A stretch of DNA of 64,000 bases. It comes from Bacteroidia bacterium. Lineage in GTDB: Bacteria > Bacteroidota > Bacteroidia > 2-12-FULL-35-15. Both the position numbers and the translations under genes were made by a program. A model generated the notes under the pieces. It saw only the letters and a list, made by a program, of their open reading frames with translations. It did not search any database and was not told the DNA's origin. The stretch lies in the NCBI GenBank assembly GCA_030654175.1, contig JAURXZ010000024.1:372001-436000 (forward strand). Direction: 5' to 3'. Positions within the stretch are counted from its first letter, which is position 1; each line of letters opens with the position of its first letter. Positions 36,201 to 45,299 of this stretch are shown here, piece after piece.

Positions 36201-39200
36201 TACTGGCACTTTGAGGCTGAGCACAGGCTGTTGCACTGGAGTCCTGAATACTTACCAGGTTATATACAAAAGTTCCCGGAACGTTTGTAGGCGCGGAAAT
36301 TAGTGCAGTATCCCCATTGGTTGTAGTTATTGTTTGATTCGTTCCTCCATTAATGGTATAGGTGAAGGTATAAGGACCAGTGCTTCCCGACCCAACGAAG
36401 GTAACATTTGGAGCTCCTGCATTTTCACATACATCTGTTGTTCCGGTTATTGTTCCTATTGGTAAAGGGTTAACCGTTATCACAACAGTATCAGCGGAGG
36501 AACAACCTATACGGTTTGTTGTGAGTATGTAGGTTGTCGAAACAGGCGCAGTTGTTAAATTTGATGTTGTTAATACTGTGTTGGCAATGGTTGGATCACT
36601 CAAACCGGCTACAGGCGTCCAGCTATAGGTGTAGCCCGTTACAGGAGCAGAACTAAGTGTTATTGTTTCGCCCGAACACAAAGTGCTGTCGCTATCTAAG
36701 CTATGCAAGGATGAAGGAATAAGCAGTTGTGAAAAATCACAAACACAGGAGTTAACTGCCGGATCAATAATAGCGATAATGGAACAGGCTTGTCCTGCCG
36801 GAGCATTAAATGTGGAGGTAAACCGCATCATACTGTCCTTTGGTATCAATAGGGTATCTTCTGCTATAAATACATCTCCGGTGCTGTAGATCCCGTCTGC
36901 ATTAGCGTCAAAATAAAATTGAACAATAGAGTCAGCATCTGTAAGTATCGCTTGTCCGGTATTAGTAATATCATAACTTATTGTTACTGTTTCTCCACCC
37001 GGAGGATTCGGTACCGATGTTGCGTAGCCATTACTAAGCGACAGATACGCTTTATAGGTAAATACAGGAAGCGCTGTGTCTCCGGTAATTATTTGTGTTA
37101 TACAATTATTTCCGGTGGCAACGCAGGTTATGGTGCTTATGCTATACGTTTGTGCTTCAAAGAGAATAATGCCGCATGCAAGTGCAGGAGGGTCCCCGAT
37201 GTACTGGAATGAAAATATGGAGCTGTCACCTGCTGCGGTGCCTATAGGTAATTTCCACACCAGATAGGTTTTTCCATTAAAAACATACTGCCTTGGTGTG
37301 CCATTAAGGGGGGCATTATAAATACCACTGAAAGAACCGGGTATGAAAGGAACGCCAATAGGCAATTGAACAGCAATAGAATCAGTGATGCCAAAAGCAG
37401 TAGGGCCTTGATTACGAACTACCACACGTATGCTGGAATTACCAGCACATGGCGAAACATAAGTGGTGCTTAATACAATTTTTGTCATGTAAGGTTCAAT
37501 AGCCCCAATGATATCTAAAGATGGTGACAAGGATATATCAGGTTCTGTGGCAGAACCGCAAGCAGCATTCCCAGTTACCACATAGGCTACACTGCTGCCG
37601 GAAGTATAACCACAATCAGTAATAAATTTTAAAGTTACCCTAAAGGAATTTAAAATGGTATCTAAAATACCTTTCAATCCGTTTGCACCAATAGTGGTAT
37701 CGGTGGCCGTAATATCCCATTTCCATTCATTTCCACTAATAAATACCGGGTCGGGAATATTGATGGCAGGGTTTGAGAGAGGATAACTAAATTGCGAAGA
37801 GCCCGGTATCAAAGTTGCTCCGGCAGGTAATGTTGCTTTAAGAATAACATTATAAGCCGTTCCCAGCTGAACATTAACACACTCGGCTGAAAATTCGGCA
37901 GTATCACATAGCTGTATGCTGGCTGAAGGCCCGGTGCTGTTGATCAAAAATGCAGGAGTGAGGGGAGTTAACGTTAAGGCGATCCTTTGAGGCGTACAAG
38001 GGTAAGTTCCCACGCCCGAAGGGTAGCCGGCATTGCAATTCCATCCTGAATGAACAATAACACTATCCGGCCCGCAGGAAGTAAACGAAGCGGTTATCCT
38101 GAAATGGCGCACGTCACCACCGCTCACTGTTCCAACCTGATATATTGTGTCAGTAAGTGGAATTACCACATTGCTATCGAGATCAACTACCTTTGTTATG
38201 GCCACTCCGGAAATGGTAGGGCCACTTAACCAGGTGTTCAATGCATCGGAAACGTTTGATGTATTAGATATGCTGACGTCCCAGCTTGTAGTGGAATCAA
38301 GGGCAAAAATAGATGGTAATACCGACTGTAAAAATAAAACAGGGGGATCATAAATGATCTGATCTGAGCCCGTTTCAAATGTGGTATCACTGCCTGGCCC
38401 TGTTAAATAAGAGCTGGGTTCAAAGGTCCAGTCATACTGTATTCCCTGAGAAATAGTGGGTGTAACCTCACAGCTGGGTTGAATGGTCACTTCCAGTTTT
38501 CCGTGAAAACCATCATCACTTAAAGGGATCGTTCCTCCATAACCCTGAAAATAAGGCTCAACATTAAAAACGAGTGTATCGGCATTAGGGTTCACCGGTA
38601 TTACTGTTTGCCAGGCCGATGTATTGGACGCCAGCGTCCCCGAAGTTCTAAGCTGGTTGAAACGTGCCGAAATATAAGTATACCCCGGAGGCACTGTTGC
38701 CGTTAATGTAGAAACATGAGCCCAGTTCCGGTATTCATAGGGAAATAAATTCCCTCCTGCATAATTATCATCCCCGGGACCTATACTCAGGTAATAATTT
38801 TGTGAAACGGGAATATTATCACAGGAATTTACATAATAGCTATCCGCCCCATAAGAGTTATAAAAATAGCCTATTACAATAAAATTTCCATTAAAATTAC
38901 TGCATTGGTATTTATCCGCTGCTAAGGTTGGGTTGGCGATATCGCTCGAATAAAATTTATTGGTGGCATAACAAGTCAAGATCGTATTTCCGGGATTAAC
39001 ACTAACTCTATAGCGGGGTTTAAATATCAGTGAATCACCATCGGTATTCAGGTACCCTCCCGGCAGGCATCCGCTGGTAATTAAAGTTGGCGCACTCAGA
39101 TCATATAAGAAAGACCGGGTAGTGCCCGTTGTTGTTACCATAGGGGTAAAGCTGGTGCAGGTGTATAATAATGACCCTCCTCTGTATATAAATAATTGCG

Positions 39201-41253
39201 CATCCAGAAAACTCAACAGGTTGCCATTGCTTATTGAAGAGGAGGCATAGCAATATTGCAAGGATGGATGTGAAAAATTAGTGTTTACAATTCCGGTATA
39301 ACCGGCAGTAATGGTGTCACCAAACATAGATCTGTTGGTTTTTATTTTAGTAAAATTCAGACTTCCCGAGCCATCCGGGATACCGTCACCTCCACCTGCT
39401 TCGTTGTCGGGTAATCCATAGCTTGTCCGCTTTATATCAAAATTATTGAAAAACACACCGGCCGGACAAGGGTCGGGACAAATTACGCTTAAGGGAGCAT
39501 TCTGACAGGAAACACCTATTTCGCAGGCGCAAGTGTTATTGGGGATATAAAATGATTTGACGGTGACAGCACTTAAACTATCTATCCCTGTGCAAAGGGA
39601 GCAATTTAAGGTGAGGTTGATCTTTAATTCCGCTTGATTTAACCCGAAAGGTGGCGGGGAATTAAAAATAGCAGTTACCGTACTTCCGGAAGTAGTTACT
39701 GTGTTAGGCGTCCAGGTGCTTACTCCATTAAAATGTAAGATCCGTATATTAGAATAAGATAAACAGGCAAAAGGGGGCAGGGTAAATTCAAATTTCCAGT
39801 GCGCACCGGGCCCCGCAGGGTAAGAGTTGGTGTAGTTGGAAAACAAAAAATTAAAGGTGCCGGTCTGTCCGTTGGTTAAGGTGGAAGGAGAGCCGTCATT
39901 AACAAGGGCTCCATAAATTTGTGAATATACCCTTCCCCAAGCCTCTGCTATCACATAAGTGTTTGTGCATATATTCTGATAGCTTCCTTTGTATCTCCAG
40001 CCATTGATATAGCTTTGACCGGTGTTGGTGCAAGCGTTGGAGCAGCAACTGTAACTATTCCAGTTAAGGTAAATAGTATCTCCGGCATTAATAAGAGGGA
40101 GTGTGAAAAGGACCTTTCCTTTAGGGCTGGTCATACATGATAGGGCATTGGTAGCCACAGTGCTGTTAGGAGTGATTGATGCTGGCGCTCCTCCAATCCC
40201 GGTCTGGATCGTAAAGCTGGCAGGGTCAATGTTTGAACCAACATTACCATTATATCCTCCACCGGTTGCCTGGAAGATCTCCAATTGTACATTGATCGCA
40301 TTTCCTGTACCTTTATTAATTATTTTCAGTTGCTGCGGACTGGCATTTCCAGAGCCAATGCATGAATTCATGGAGGCAATTGGGGTGACCAATAAAATTG
40401 GAAGGTAATTTGGAAAAATTACGTTACCGCTGGAAACGGACGACTGGCAAGCATTTACACTGCACCCCCAAAATGCTTTAAACGCTGATGATGCAGAAAT
40501 ACAATTAAGCACAGTTACTGTTTCACAGATTGTTATACTTTCACCGCTTTCAAATAAATTATCCCCGTCTCCAATACCTGAAAAATCTGTACCGTTCAAA
40601 ATAATTTTTGCTGTCATTCCAATATTGGTCAGCACCCCCTTATTGCTCGCGGTTATTTGTATTCCAGGTCCATGAATATCTGTAAATGTAAAGTCGGTAA
40701 GCTCACCGGAACCGGCATTCACAACAGTGATGCAACGCGTGAACACATCCCCTATATTTCCGGTATAGGATTGATTGGTAACTGTGGTGATGGTAAGAAA
40801 AGGTTGCTTTACAAGATAAAGCGAAGTGTTAATGGTATTATAAGTGTGATTATTATTGGCGGTATAATTAACACGGATATTGTTCTTTGTTATCCCTCCG
40901 CCTGCAATGAATGCTACAACAGTACATTGGGCGGAAGCCATAAACGTTATATTTAAATTTGTTAATGCAGAAATGTTCGGTAAAACAACTTTTATAATTC
41001 CGCCAAAACTATTCAGAAATGTTCCACCAGTGAGTGATCCTGATACATATTGGATACCGGTTGGTACTGTTATTAATAAAGTATCATTTGTAATTAAAAA
41101 AGGGGAAGGGTTATAAATGCTAACCGTAAAAAGTTTGGCTGCTCCGCAAACAGTCATGTTCGCAGGCACGGTGCTGGAAATAGAGATCATATTACCCTGA
41201 CCCCAGGAGTAATAATTAAGGAAAAGAAAAATCAGAAGCAGCAATCTTTTCAT
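33256..41253 (-). CDS. Giant T9SS-secreted adhesin-like protein with Ig-like and PKD repeats (adhesin 2)
   Basis: 2665 residues. The leader MKRLLLLIFLFLNYYSWGQ is cut near residue 19. About 1500 residues of DUF11-like beta-sandwich repeats follow, with segments nearly the same as in adhesin 1, for example FSGIGDGDNLFESGESIT. Four Ig-like repeats of about 97 residues come next (about 1590-1980), each with VC and TTCSQPQ positions. Then there are seven PKD domains (about 1985-2560) with the W-W/F-FGDG/N core, such as VWDMGDGS, EWDFGDGT and SWNFGDTD. The C-terminal domain FYIPNSFTPNDDGINETF...IFDRWGN is the T9SS type B sorting signal. Expected on the cell surface. It is oriented opposite to adhesin 1, with which it shares the N-terminal half. 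Likely adhesion or gliding; ligand unknown. Confidence 0.85.
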   Translation of the reverse strand: MKRLLLLIFLFLNYYSWGQGNMISISSTVPANMTVCGAAKLFTVSIYNPSPFLITNDTLLITVPTGIQYVSGSLTGGTFLNSFGGIIKVVLPNISALTNLNITFMASAQCTVVAFIAGGGITKNNIRVNYTANNNHTYNTINTSLYLVKQPFLTITTVTNQSYTGNIGDVFTRCITVVNAGSGELTDFTFTDIHGPGIQITASNKGVLTNIGMTAKIILNGTDFSGIGDGDNLFESGESITICETVTVLNCISASSAFKAFWGCSVNACQSSVSSGNVIFPNYLPILLVTPIASMNSCIGSGNASPQQLKIINKGTGNAINVQLEIFQATGGGYNGNVGSNIDPASFTIQTGIGGAPASITPNSTVATNALSCMTSPKGKVLFTLPLINAGDTIYLNWNSYSCCSNACTNTGQSYINGWRYKGSYQNICTNTYVIAEAWGRVYSQIYGALVNDGSPSTLTNGQTGTFNFLFSNYTNSYPAGPGAHWKFEFTLPPFACLSYSNIRILHFNGVSTWTPNTVTTSGSTVTAIFNSPPPFGLNQAELKINLTLNCSLCTGIDSLSAVTVKSFYIPNNTCACEIGVSCQNAPLSVICPDPCPAGVFFNNFDIKRTSYGLPDNEAGGGDGIPDGSGSLNFTKIKTNRSMFGDTITAGYTGIVNTNFSHPSLQYCYASSSISNGNLLSFLDAQLFIYRGGSLLYTCTSFTPMVTTTGTTRSFLYDLSAPTLITSGCLPGGYLNTDGDSLIFKPRYRVSVNPGNTILTCYATNKFYSSDIANPTLAADKYQCSNFNGNFIVIGYFYNSYGADSYYVNSCDNIPVSQNYYLSIGPGDDNYAGGNLFPYEYRNWAHVSTLTATVPPGYTYISARFNQLRTSGTLASNTSAWQTVIPVNPNADTLVFNVEPYFQGYGGTIPLSDDGFHGKLEVTIQPSCEVTPTISQGIQYDWTFEPSSYLTGPGSDTTFETGSDQIIYDPPVLFLQSVLPSIFALDSTTSWDVSISNTSNVSDALNTWLSGPTISGVAITKVVDLDSNVVIPLTDTIYQVGTVSGGDVRHFRITASFTSCGPDSVIVHSGWNCNAGYPSGVGTYPCTPQRIALTLTPLTPAFLINSTGPSASIQLCDTAEFSAECVNVQLGTAYNVILKATLPAGATLIPGSSQFSYPLSNPAINIPDPVFISGNEWKWDITATDTTIGANGLKGILDTILNSFRVTLKFITDCGYTSGSSVAYVVTGNAACGSATEPDISLSPSLDIIGAIEPYMTKIVLSTTYVSPCAGNSSIRVVVRNQGPTAFGITDSIAVQLPIGVPFIPGSFSGIYNAPLNGTPRQYVFNGKTYLVWKLPIGTAAGDSSIFSFQYIGDPPALACGIILFEAQTYSISTITCVATGNNCITQIITGDTALPVFTYKAYLSLSNGYATSVPNPPGGETVTISYDITNTGQAILTDADSIVQFYFDANADGIYSTGDVFIAEDTLLIPKDSMMRFTSTFNAPAGQACSIIAIIDPAVNSCVCDFSQLLIPSSLHSLDSDSTLCSGETITLSSAPVTGYTYSWTPVAGLSDPTIANTVLTTSNLTTAPVSTTYILTTNRIGCSSADTVVITVNPLPIGTITGTTDVCENAGAPNVTFVGSGSTGPYTFTYTINGGTNQTITTTNGDTALISAPTNVPGTFVYNLVSIQDSSATACAQPQSASITITVNPLPLASALIGGTTEVCEGGISPNITFTGSVGTAPFTFTYTINNGSLLTATTISGNSIVVSAPTSTPGVFIYNLLSVQDASSTTCSQPQSGSATITVNPLPTATVGGTVAVCRDATAPDITFIGSNGTAPYTFTYKLNGGANQTVVSTNGDTATVQASTVIDGTFVYTLVSVTDASTTTCSQAQSGTATVIVDPLPTATISGTTSLCLYFPEPNITFVGYGGVRPYTFTFTINGVIQPTVVATSVDSVTISAPTTVAGIFTYALVSVQDANLAACTHPQTGDAIITVHPKPVAAFSSTKVCNGNATQFNDSSTTSSGTISTWVWDMGDGSALNSAQSPFYIYPAAGMHSVTLFVTNNFGCADTVIKTVQVYYNPIADFTHNDVCFGDTMHFSNTSTVDFSTSITSNLWVFGDGGVTSNLVNPVHYYSVPGTFNVTLVTTTGNGCSAVANIPVKTFDPPITGFTFNNTCLLDSVLFTNTSLNPAMGTIASWSWNFGDNSPLNTSTWSPRHLYSIPGDYIVILTTYSSNLGCPDTLQDTITVFPMPVADFGSANICLNQVMYFYDSSTVASGSISAWEWDFGDGTPSDNNQNPSHTFTNDTTYSVSLIARSVDGCKDTIVKNVVIHPLPNVEYSTANVCDGNVVFFTDLSSIPVTDTILSYSWNFGDNSPLNTNQNTSHLYASAGSYNVQLTVVSYFGCVDSTSKISIVNPNPVVDFAVNDSAGCEPFCITFQDSSSIITGSNIGWLWDFGNGTQANNSESPVCCYSNDSVFAPVFYSPVLTVTSDSGCVSSISKINFITAYPKPDANFTVEPKTETIINPVISFTDLSAGSNFWSWNFGDTDTSSLSDPLPHTYADTGTYTITLITNTNYGCLDTSYQNISIEPDFVFYIPNSFTPNDDGINETFSGKGIFIIKYEMSIFDRWGNLVFFSDNINTPWDGKANHGKELAQRDVYIYSIRVTDIKTIEHDYKGKVTLIR
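35310..36475 (-). repeat. Four ~290-bp coding repeats (Ig-like) of adhesin 2
   Basis: Four consecutive in-frame units of about 97 codons. Each begins PLP-(A/G)-I-GTT-VC and carries PNITFVGS-GT-PYTFTY-INGG, a SAPT--PGTFVYNLVSVQDAS segment and TTCSQPQSG. The last (C-terminal) unit is the most diverged. Confidence 0.85.
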
Positions 41254-41859
41254 GCCTTGCTGTTTTTTTTTATAAAAATCATTGAAAACATTATGTCCCT
41301 CGCAATAGTAGAAAGATGCCTTTATTCAAAAATTAGTTGCATCTGCTTATTTATAAAAGCGTTGCTATTTTTACCGGTTTTTTAAAAAGGATAATATCAG
41401 CAACTGCAAAAGTAGAAATATTGCTGCAGAAAGCTATTGAAAGGTTGGATATTAAAGAAGATTTTTATAATTTAGTTTTTATTAAAGTTTATAAGCCCTT
41501 AAAAGACCGTTTTACATTTCGCTCTGCTTACTCATTTTATTTTATCACAATAGCAAACTGGAATAAATTTCAATGCAAGAATTGTTCGAGCCCGTTGTGC
41601 TTGTATGTTTATAGCAAAGCGATGAACTATAAATATTGTGCTTGGGAGGAATCCAACTAAAACCAACAATTGATACGAATTGATCCAACAATTTTCTTTT
41701 AAAGGTAGTAAAACCTAATCGGTTTTGATCGATTAAACGATGGAATAAAATATATCAGGTAATGGTATAAAATGCTGAAGTTCATCCCACTCCAATTGTA
41801 TTTAACTAAAAAATCCCGCAGTGTTTGCGGGATTTTTTACAAATTATTTTAACCGATCA
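41254..41859. other. Intergenic region between adhesin 2 and the binding-protein gene
   Basis: About 600 bp. A 107-codon plus-strand frame (41337-41660) starts at TTG and shows no family features, so I do not call it. The left part must hold the promoter of adhesin 2, but no clear consensus is seen. The right end holds a strong terminator (41808-41838). Confidence 0.4.
41808..41838 (-). terminator. Rho-independent terminator of the oligopeptide-binding gene
   Basis: AAAAAATCCCGCA (41808-41820), loop GTGTT, and the exact complement TGCGGGATTTTTT (41826-41838). It lies 21 bp after the stop of the minus-strand gene, and the outer A-run becomes the T-tract on that strand. It also works on paper in the other direction. 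Confidence 0.85.
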
Positions 41860-43632
41860 TTAATGCCCTTCTTTTTTTTCAGCTTCTGCTTCACCTTCAC
41901 CTGCTTTTGCTGCAGGTGTTACATCTTTTAAATATACCAATGAATAATCTCTGTAACGCATAGGGTTAGAGTATAAGTTATGTACATTGGATTTTATCAA
42001 TCGGTAGTTTTCACCATACCATAGTATGATTACCGGAGCCTCATCCATCATTAATTGTTCGGCTTTCATAAAGTTAGCATAGCTTTCTTCGCTTGTTTTT
42101 GCAGATTTTCCAGCCTCGAACAATTTATCAAACTCAGGATTTTTGTAGCGGGAAGTGTTTGGCCATGATGGTAACGCCATATCGTTTGGTACACTTGCAC
42201 CGTAAAACATCCATAAAAAGTTTTCAGGACTTGGGAAATCAGCTATCCATGAGGCACGGAAAATTTCTGAACGACCAAATTTTTCGTCTTCCAGTTTTTG
42301 TTTAAGTGATGATACCACTTCAAAATCAATGTCTATGTTTAGAACATCCTTTAACTGTTTCTGAATTTCAACAACAACATCAGCACTTTTTAAACCACTG
42401 CTGTTTAGCTCCACCTTTACTTTAGGGAATCCTTTACCATCAGGGTAACCAGCTTCTGCCAATAATTTTTTAGCTTCTTTAGCATCAAAATCATACCCTT
42501 TGATCTTGGAAATATCATACCCTTTAAATGTTGGAGGAGAAATACCATTTACCCCCGGACCATAAGCTTCGCCTTTTAATACCTGTTCAATGATTTTGTT
42601 TCTGTCAAGGGCATAAGAGAAGGCCTTGCGTACTTTCACATTCGTAAAGGGCTCTTTTGTAACGTTAAATAGATAGTATTGACTTGCCATTTCGGGCAGA
42701 CGCTCCAATATATATTTTGGTTTTTTATTTTGAAAATCCGTGATCTCTTTTTCGATCATTTCTTTAATTGATTCTGATGGAAGCTCAATAACCTCTGCCA
42801 GACCGCCATCTTTGAAATTCTCTAACTCTTCTTTTTTAGTTGGTAAAAAGCTTATTATAACTGAATCGAGGAAAGGCAATTGATTACCTAAAGAATCCAC
42901 TTCGTGGTAGTTATCATTACGTTTCAAAACCAATTTTTCCTCTCCTGTGTTCTCCACAAAAATGAATGCTCCGGTTCCTACTTTAGTGTCTGTTCCGTAT
43001 TTTTCAACTGCTTCTTTAGCGATCACACTTGTTGCAGGTGCTGCCAAAATGTATAAGAATGAGGTGCTTGGTGAGGTTAAGGTAATTTTAACGGTATAGT
43101 CATCAACTACGCTGATTCCTTCAATTGTTCCGCTGGCCTTACCTTTGCTGGCTTCAAAAAATTTATTGGCACCCACTACGCGGTCTTTAAAAGTAGCGGG
43201 ATAGTTCAGGTTGTCTTTGCTGTCGATACATAATAATTCAAAGGAATACAGAACATCCGATGCTTTCAGCTCTCTGCCTTTGCCTCCCGGAAAGCATTCA
43301 TTATCCTGGAACATTACGCCTTTTTTAAGGTGGAACACATAGGTGGTACCCGCCTCATCAATTTCCCATTTTTCAGCCAAACAAGGAATAATAGACAAGT
43401 CTTTAGGGTTAAATTTCACAAGACCTTCATATATCTGGTTGGCTATATGGTTGGAAACCACATCAATAATAGCTGCAGGGTAAAGGGTTTGAAAGTATTC
43501 TGTTTCATTTACACGCAATGTTCCACCATAAGCTTTATCGCCTTTTGCTATTTTCGAACCCGACTTACCGTCACTAGAGCAAGAGGTGTATAGAACCGTT
43601 AAGGAAAGAAAAATAAACAATGATTTTTTCAT
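41860..43632 (-). CDS. ABC transporter substrate-binding lipoprotein, peptide/nickel type (SBP family 5)
   Basis: 590 residues. Lipobox near residue 18 (LYTSCSSD), so a lipoprotein. The body matches the OppA/DppA/NikA-type family 5 binding proteins: YGGTLRVNETEYFQTLYPA, QIYEGLVKFN near 70, PCLAEKWEIDEAGTTYVFHLKKGVMFQD near 85-112, FAYALDR-type KAFSYALDRNKIIE near 345, and P-S-RYKNPEFDKLFEAG near 505. Such proteins bind peptides or similar solutes and hand them to an inner membrane permease. No permease or ATPase gene is adjacent. The C-terminus is an Ala/Glu-rich tail ending EAEAEKKEGH. Possible -7 box TATATTTG at 43709-43702 on the minus strand. Family sure, ligand unknown. Confidence 0.87.
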   Translation of the reverse strand: MKKSLFIFLSLTVLYTSCSSDGKSGSKIAKGDKAYGGTLRVNETEYFQTLYPAAIIDVVSNHIANQIYEGLVKFNPKDLSIIPCLAEKWEIDEAGTTYVFHLKKGVMFQDNECFPGGKGRELKASDVLYSFELLCIDSKDNLNYPATFKDRVVGANKFFEASKGKASGTIEGISVVDDYTVKITLTSPSTSFLYILAAPATSVIAKEAVEKYGTDTKVGTGAFIFVENTGEEKLVLKRNDNYHEVDSLGNQLPFLDSVIISFLPTKKEELENFKDGGLAEVIELPSESIKEMIEKEITDFQNKKPKYILERLPEMASQYYLFNVTKEPFTNVKVRKAFSYALDRNKIIEQVLKGEAYGPGVNGISPPTFKGYDISKIKGYDFDAKEAKKLLAEAGYPDGKGFPKVKVELNSSGLKSADVVVEIQKQLKDVLNIDIDFEVVSSLKQKLEDEKFGRSEIFRASWIADFPSPENFLWMFYGASVPNDMALPSWPNTSRYKNPEFDKLFEAGKSAKTSEESYANFMKAEQLMMDEAPVIILWYGENYRLIKSNVHNLYSNPMRYRDYSLVYLKDVTPAAKAGEGEAEAEKKEGH

Positions 43633-43760
43633 GACTTAAATAGTATAAATGAGGTGTTTTTTGAGATTAAATGCAAGATTACTCCAACTTTTACAAAAAA
43701 ACAAATATATTTATTAAATAACTCTTGTAGAGTGGGCATTTAGAAAAATAGTTTAAAAGA

Positions 43761-43792
43761 TGTGTTATGTGAAACAAATTTGTTTATTTTTG
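43761..43792 (+). promoter_or_regulatory. Candidate promoter of the secreted protein at 43909
   Basis: TGTG (43761-43764, three of four bases of TTTG), a 20-bp spacer and TATTTTTG (43785-43792, full TAnnTTTG match). The resulting leader would be about 110 nt. A second, weaker TTTG-containing site follows near 43820. Confidence 0.4.
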
Positions 43793-43908
43793 CGAACGCT
43801 CGAAATAAATTATTGTTTATTTTGAAATTGTTAAATAAGATTTATAATATTGTATCGAAAATATTAATCAATAAATAAAAGGGTATTGTTTTTAATTTTA
43901 AAGAGAAT

Positions 43909-44712
43909 ATGAAAAAAACACTTCTTGCTGTATTTAGTTTGTTTGTTTCAACTGTTAGTTTTGCTACTGGCGTAATTGTGTTGGAAGGAAACTATCAAGG
44001 GAAAAACCTTTATGTTCAAAATCCCTTTGCTAGTTCAGGAGTGGGCTATTGTGTGCAGGAGGTTAGAGTTAATGGTAATGTTACCACTGACGAGATCGCA
44101 TCAAGTGCATTTGAGATCGATTTCAGAAACCTGATGTTAAAAATCGGGGATAAAATAGAAGTAAAGATCACCCATAAAGATGATTGTAAGCCAAAGGTGT
44201 TAAATCCAGAGGTGTTAAAGCCAAAAAGTACTTTCGAGATCGTTGCAATGGCCGTAGAACCGGATTTAACCTTAAAATGGTCAACTAAAGCAGAAAGTGG
44301 TAAACTTACCTATACAATTGAACAATTTCGTTGGAATAAATGGGTTAAAGTTGGTGATGTAGAAGGTGCAGGTACTGCTGATCTTAATAATTATTCATTT
44401 AAAGTTGTTCCTCACTTCAAGAAAAACCAATACCGCGTTAAGCAAATTGATTATACCGGACAACCAAGATTTTCAAAAACAGTTGATTTTATGTCAACTA
44501 CTCCCGAAATTACATTCAGCCCTGCTAAAGTATCAAAATCAATTAATTTCCTTGCAGGTGAAACACCGGCAGAAACAATGTTTGAGATCTATGATCAATA
44601 TGGTAATATTGTTAAACGCGGATTCGCCTCAACAATTGACGCATCTAACCTTCCAAAAGGAGCATATTATCTGAACTACGACAACAAGATGGGTGAGTTC
44701 ATCAAAAAATAA
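43909..44712 (+). CDS. Secreted protein with possible C-terminal sorting domain, unknown function
   Basis: 267 residues. Signal peptide MKKTLLAVFSLFVSTVSFA. The N-terminal domain (about 20-105) has a repeated beta pattern (GVIVLEGNYQGKNLYVQNPF, YCVQEVRVNGNV) with two Cys (48 and 86 region). A middle fibronectin-like domain (about 110-200) contains DLTLKWSTKAESGKLTYTIEQFRW and KNQYRVKQIDYTG. A C-terminal segment of about 70 residues ends KGAYYLNYDNKMGEFIKK, resembling the KG-YYL--- end of T9SS type A sorting domains. It would be exported and perhaps surface-attached. No enzyme motif is seen. Its own promoter and a strong terminator make it monocistronic. Confidence 0.65.
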   Translation: MKKTLLAVFSLFVSTVSFATGVIVLEGNYQGKNLYVQNPFASSGVGYCVQEVRVNGNVTTDEIASSAFEIDFRNLMLKIGDKIEVKITHKDDCKPKVLNPEVLKPKSTFEIVAMAVEPDLTLKWSTKAESGKLTYTIEQFRWNKWVKVGDVEGAGTADLNNYSFKVVPHFKKNQYRVKQIDYTGQPRFSKTVDFMSTTPEITFSPAKVSKSINFLAGETPAETMFEIYDQYGNIVKRGFASTIDASNLPKGAYYLNYDNKMGEFIKK

Positions 44713-44737
44713 TACTAAATACTATTTCAATGAAAAG

Positions 44738-44768
44738 ATCCCGAATTCAAAAATCGGGATTTTTTTTG
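44738..44768 (+). terminator. Rho-independent terminator
   Basis: ATCCCGA (44738-44744) pairs with TCGGGAT (44754-44760), followed directly by seven T. It lies 26 bp after the secreted protein stop. Confidence 0.85.
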
Positions 44769-44790
44769 CGCTAATTAAAAACCTCTGTAT

Positions 44791-45192
44791 ATGTTAAAAA
44801 TAGAGCATTTGGGAATTGCAGTAAAAGACCTCGAGCAATCTAACCTTTTATTTACGAAGCTTTTTGGCAAGGCACCTTATAAATTAGAAAAAGTAGAAAG
44901 CGAGCATGTTTCCACCTCCTTTTTTATGATGGGTGAAAGTAAAATAGAATTACTGGAAGCAACGGATCCTAACAGCCCTATTGCTAAATTTATTGAGAAA
45001 AAAGGCGAAGGCATCCATCATATTGCATTTGAGGTTTCGGATATTTATGCTGAAATGCAACGTATGAAAAGTGAAGGATTTACGCTTCTTTCAGAAGAAC
45101 CTAAAAAAGGGGCCGATAATAAGCTGATCTGCTTTTTACATCCCAAAAGCAGTAATGGGGTTTTAATTGAATTGTGCCAGGAGATGAAATAA
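44791..45192 (+). CDS. mce: Methylmalonyl-CoA epimerase
   Basis: 133 residues, a glyoxalase/VOC fold enzyme. It interconverts (R)- and (S)-methylmalonyl-CoA in propionate/succinyl-CoA metabolism. Motifs: IEHLGIAVKDLE with metal His near residue 6, IELLEATDPNSPIAKFIEKKGEGIHHIAFEVSDI with the second metal His near 76, and V-LIELCQE with the metal Glu near the C-terminus. Length and the GEG-HH core are typical. Methylmalonyl-CoA mutase genes are not in the window. It is 22 bp from the terminator of the preceding gene, so it presumably has its own promoter, which I do not see. Confidence 0.9.
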   Translation: MLKIEHLGIAVKDLEQSNLLFTKLFGKAPYKLEKVESEHVSTSFFMMGESKIELLEATDPNSPIAKFIEKKGEGIHHIAFEVSDIYAEMQRMKSEGFTLLSEEPKKGADNKLICFLHPKSSNGVLIELCQEMK

Positions 45193-45230
45193 TTTGCAAT
45201 TAAGCAATTTTCCAATAGGTAATTTTTAAT

Positions 45231-45261
45231 ACCCTGCCAGGGTTTCAAACCCTGTTAGGGT
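45231..45261. repeat. Short inverted repeat between convergent genes
   Basis: ACCCTGCCAGGGTTT and AAACCCTGTTAGGGT are inverted and directly related (ACCCT / AGGGT units). It lies between mce and the HAD gene, and could work as a terminator hairpin or be a dispersed repeat. Confidence 0.5.
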
Positions 45262-45299
45262 ATAAACTGCTCATTAATTTTTCAATTACATTAAACGGT

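Noticed and set aside
41337-41660. 107-codon plus-strand frame upstream of adhesin 2
   Set aside because: TTG start, no recognisable domain or leader, and it sits where the adhesin promoter must be.
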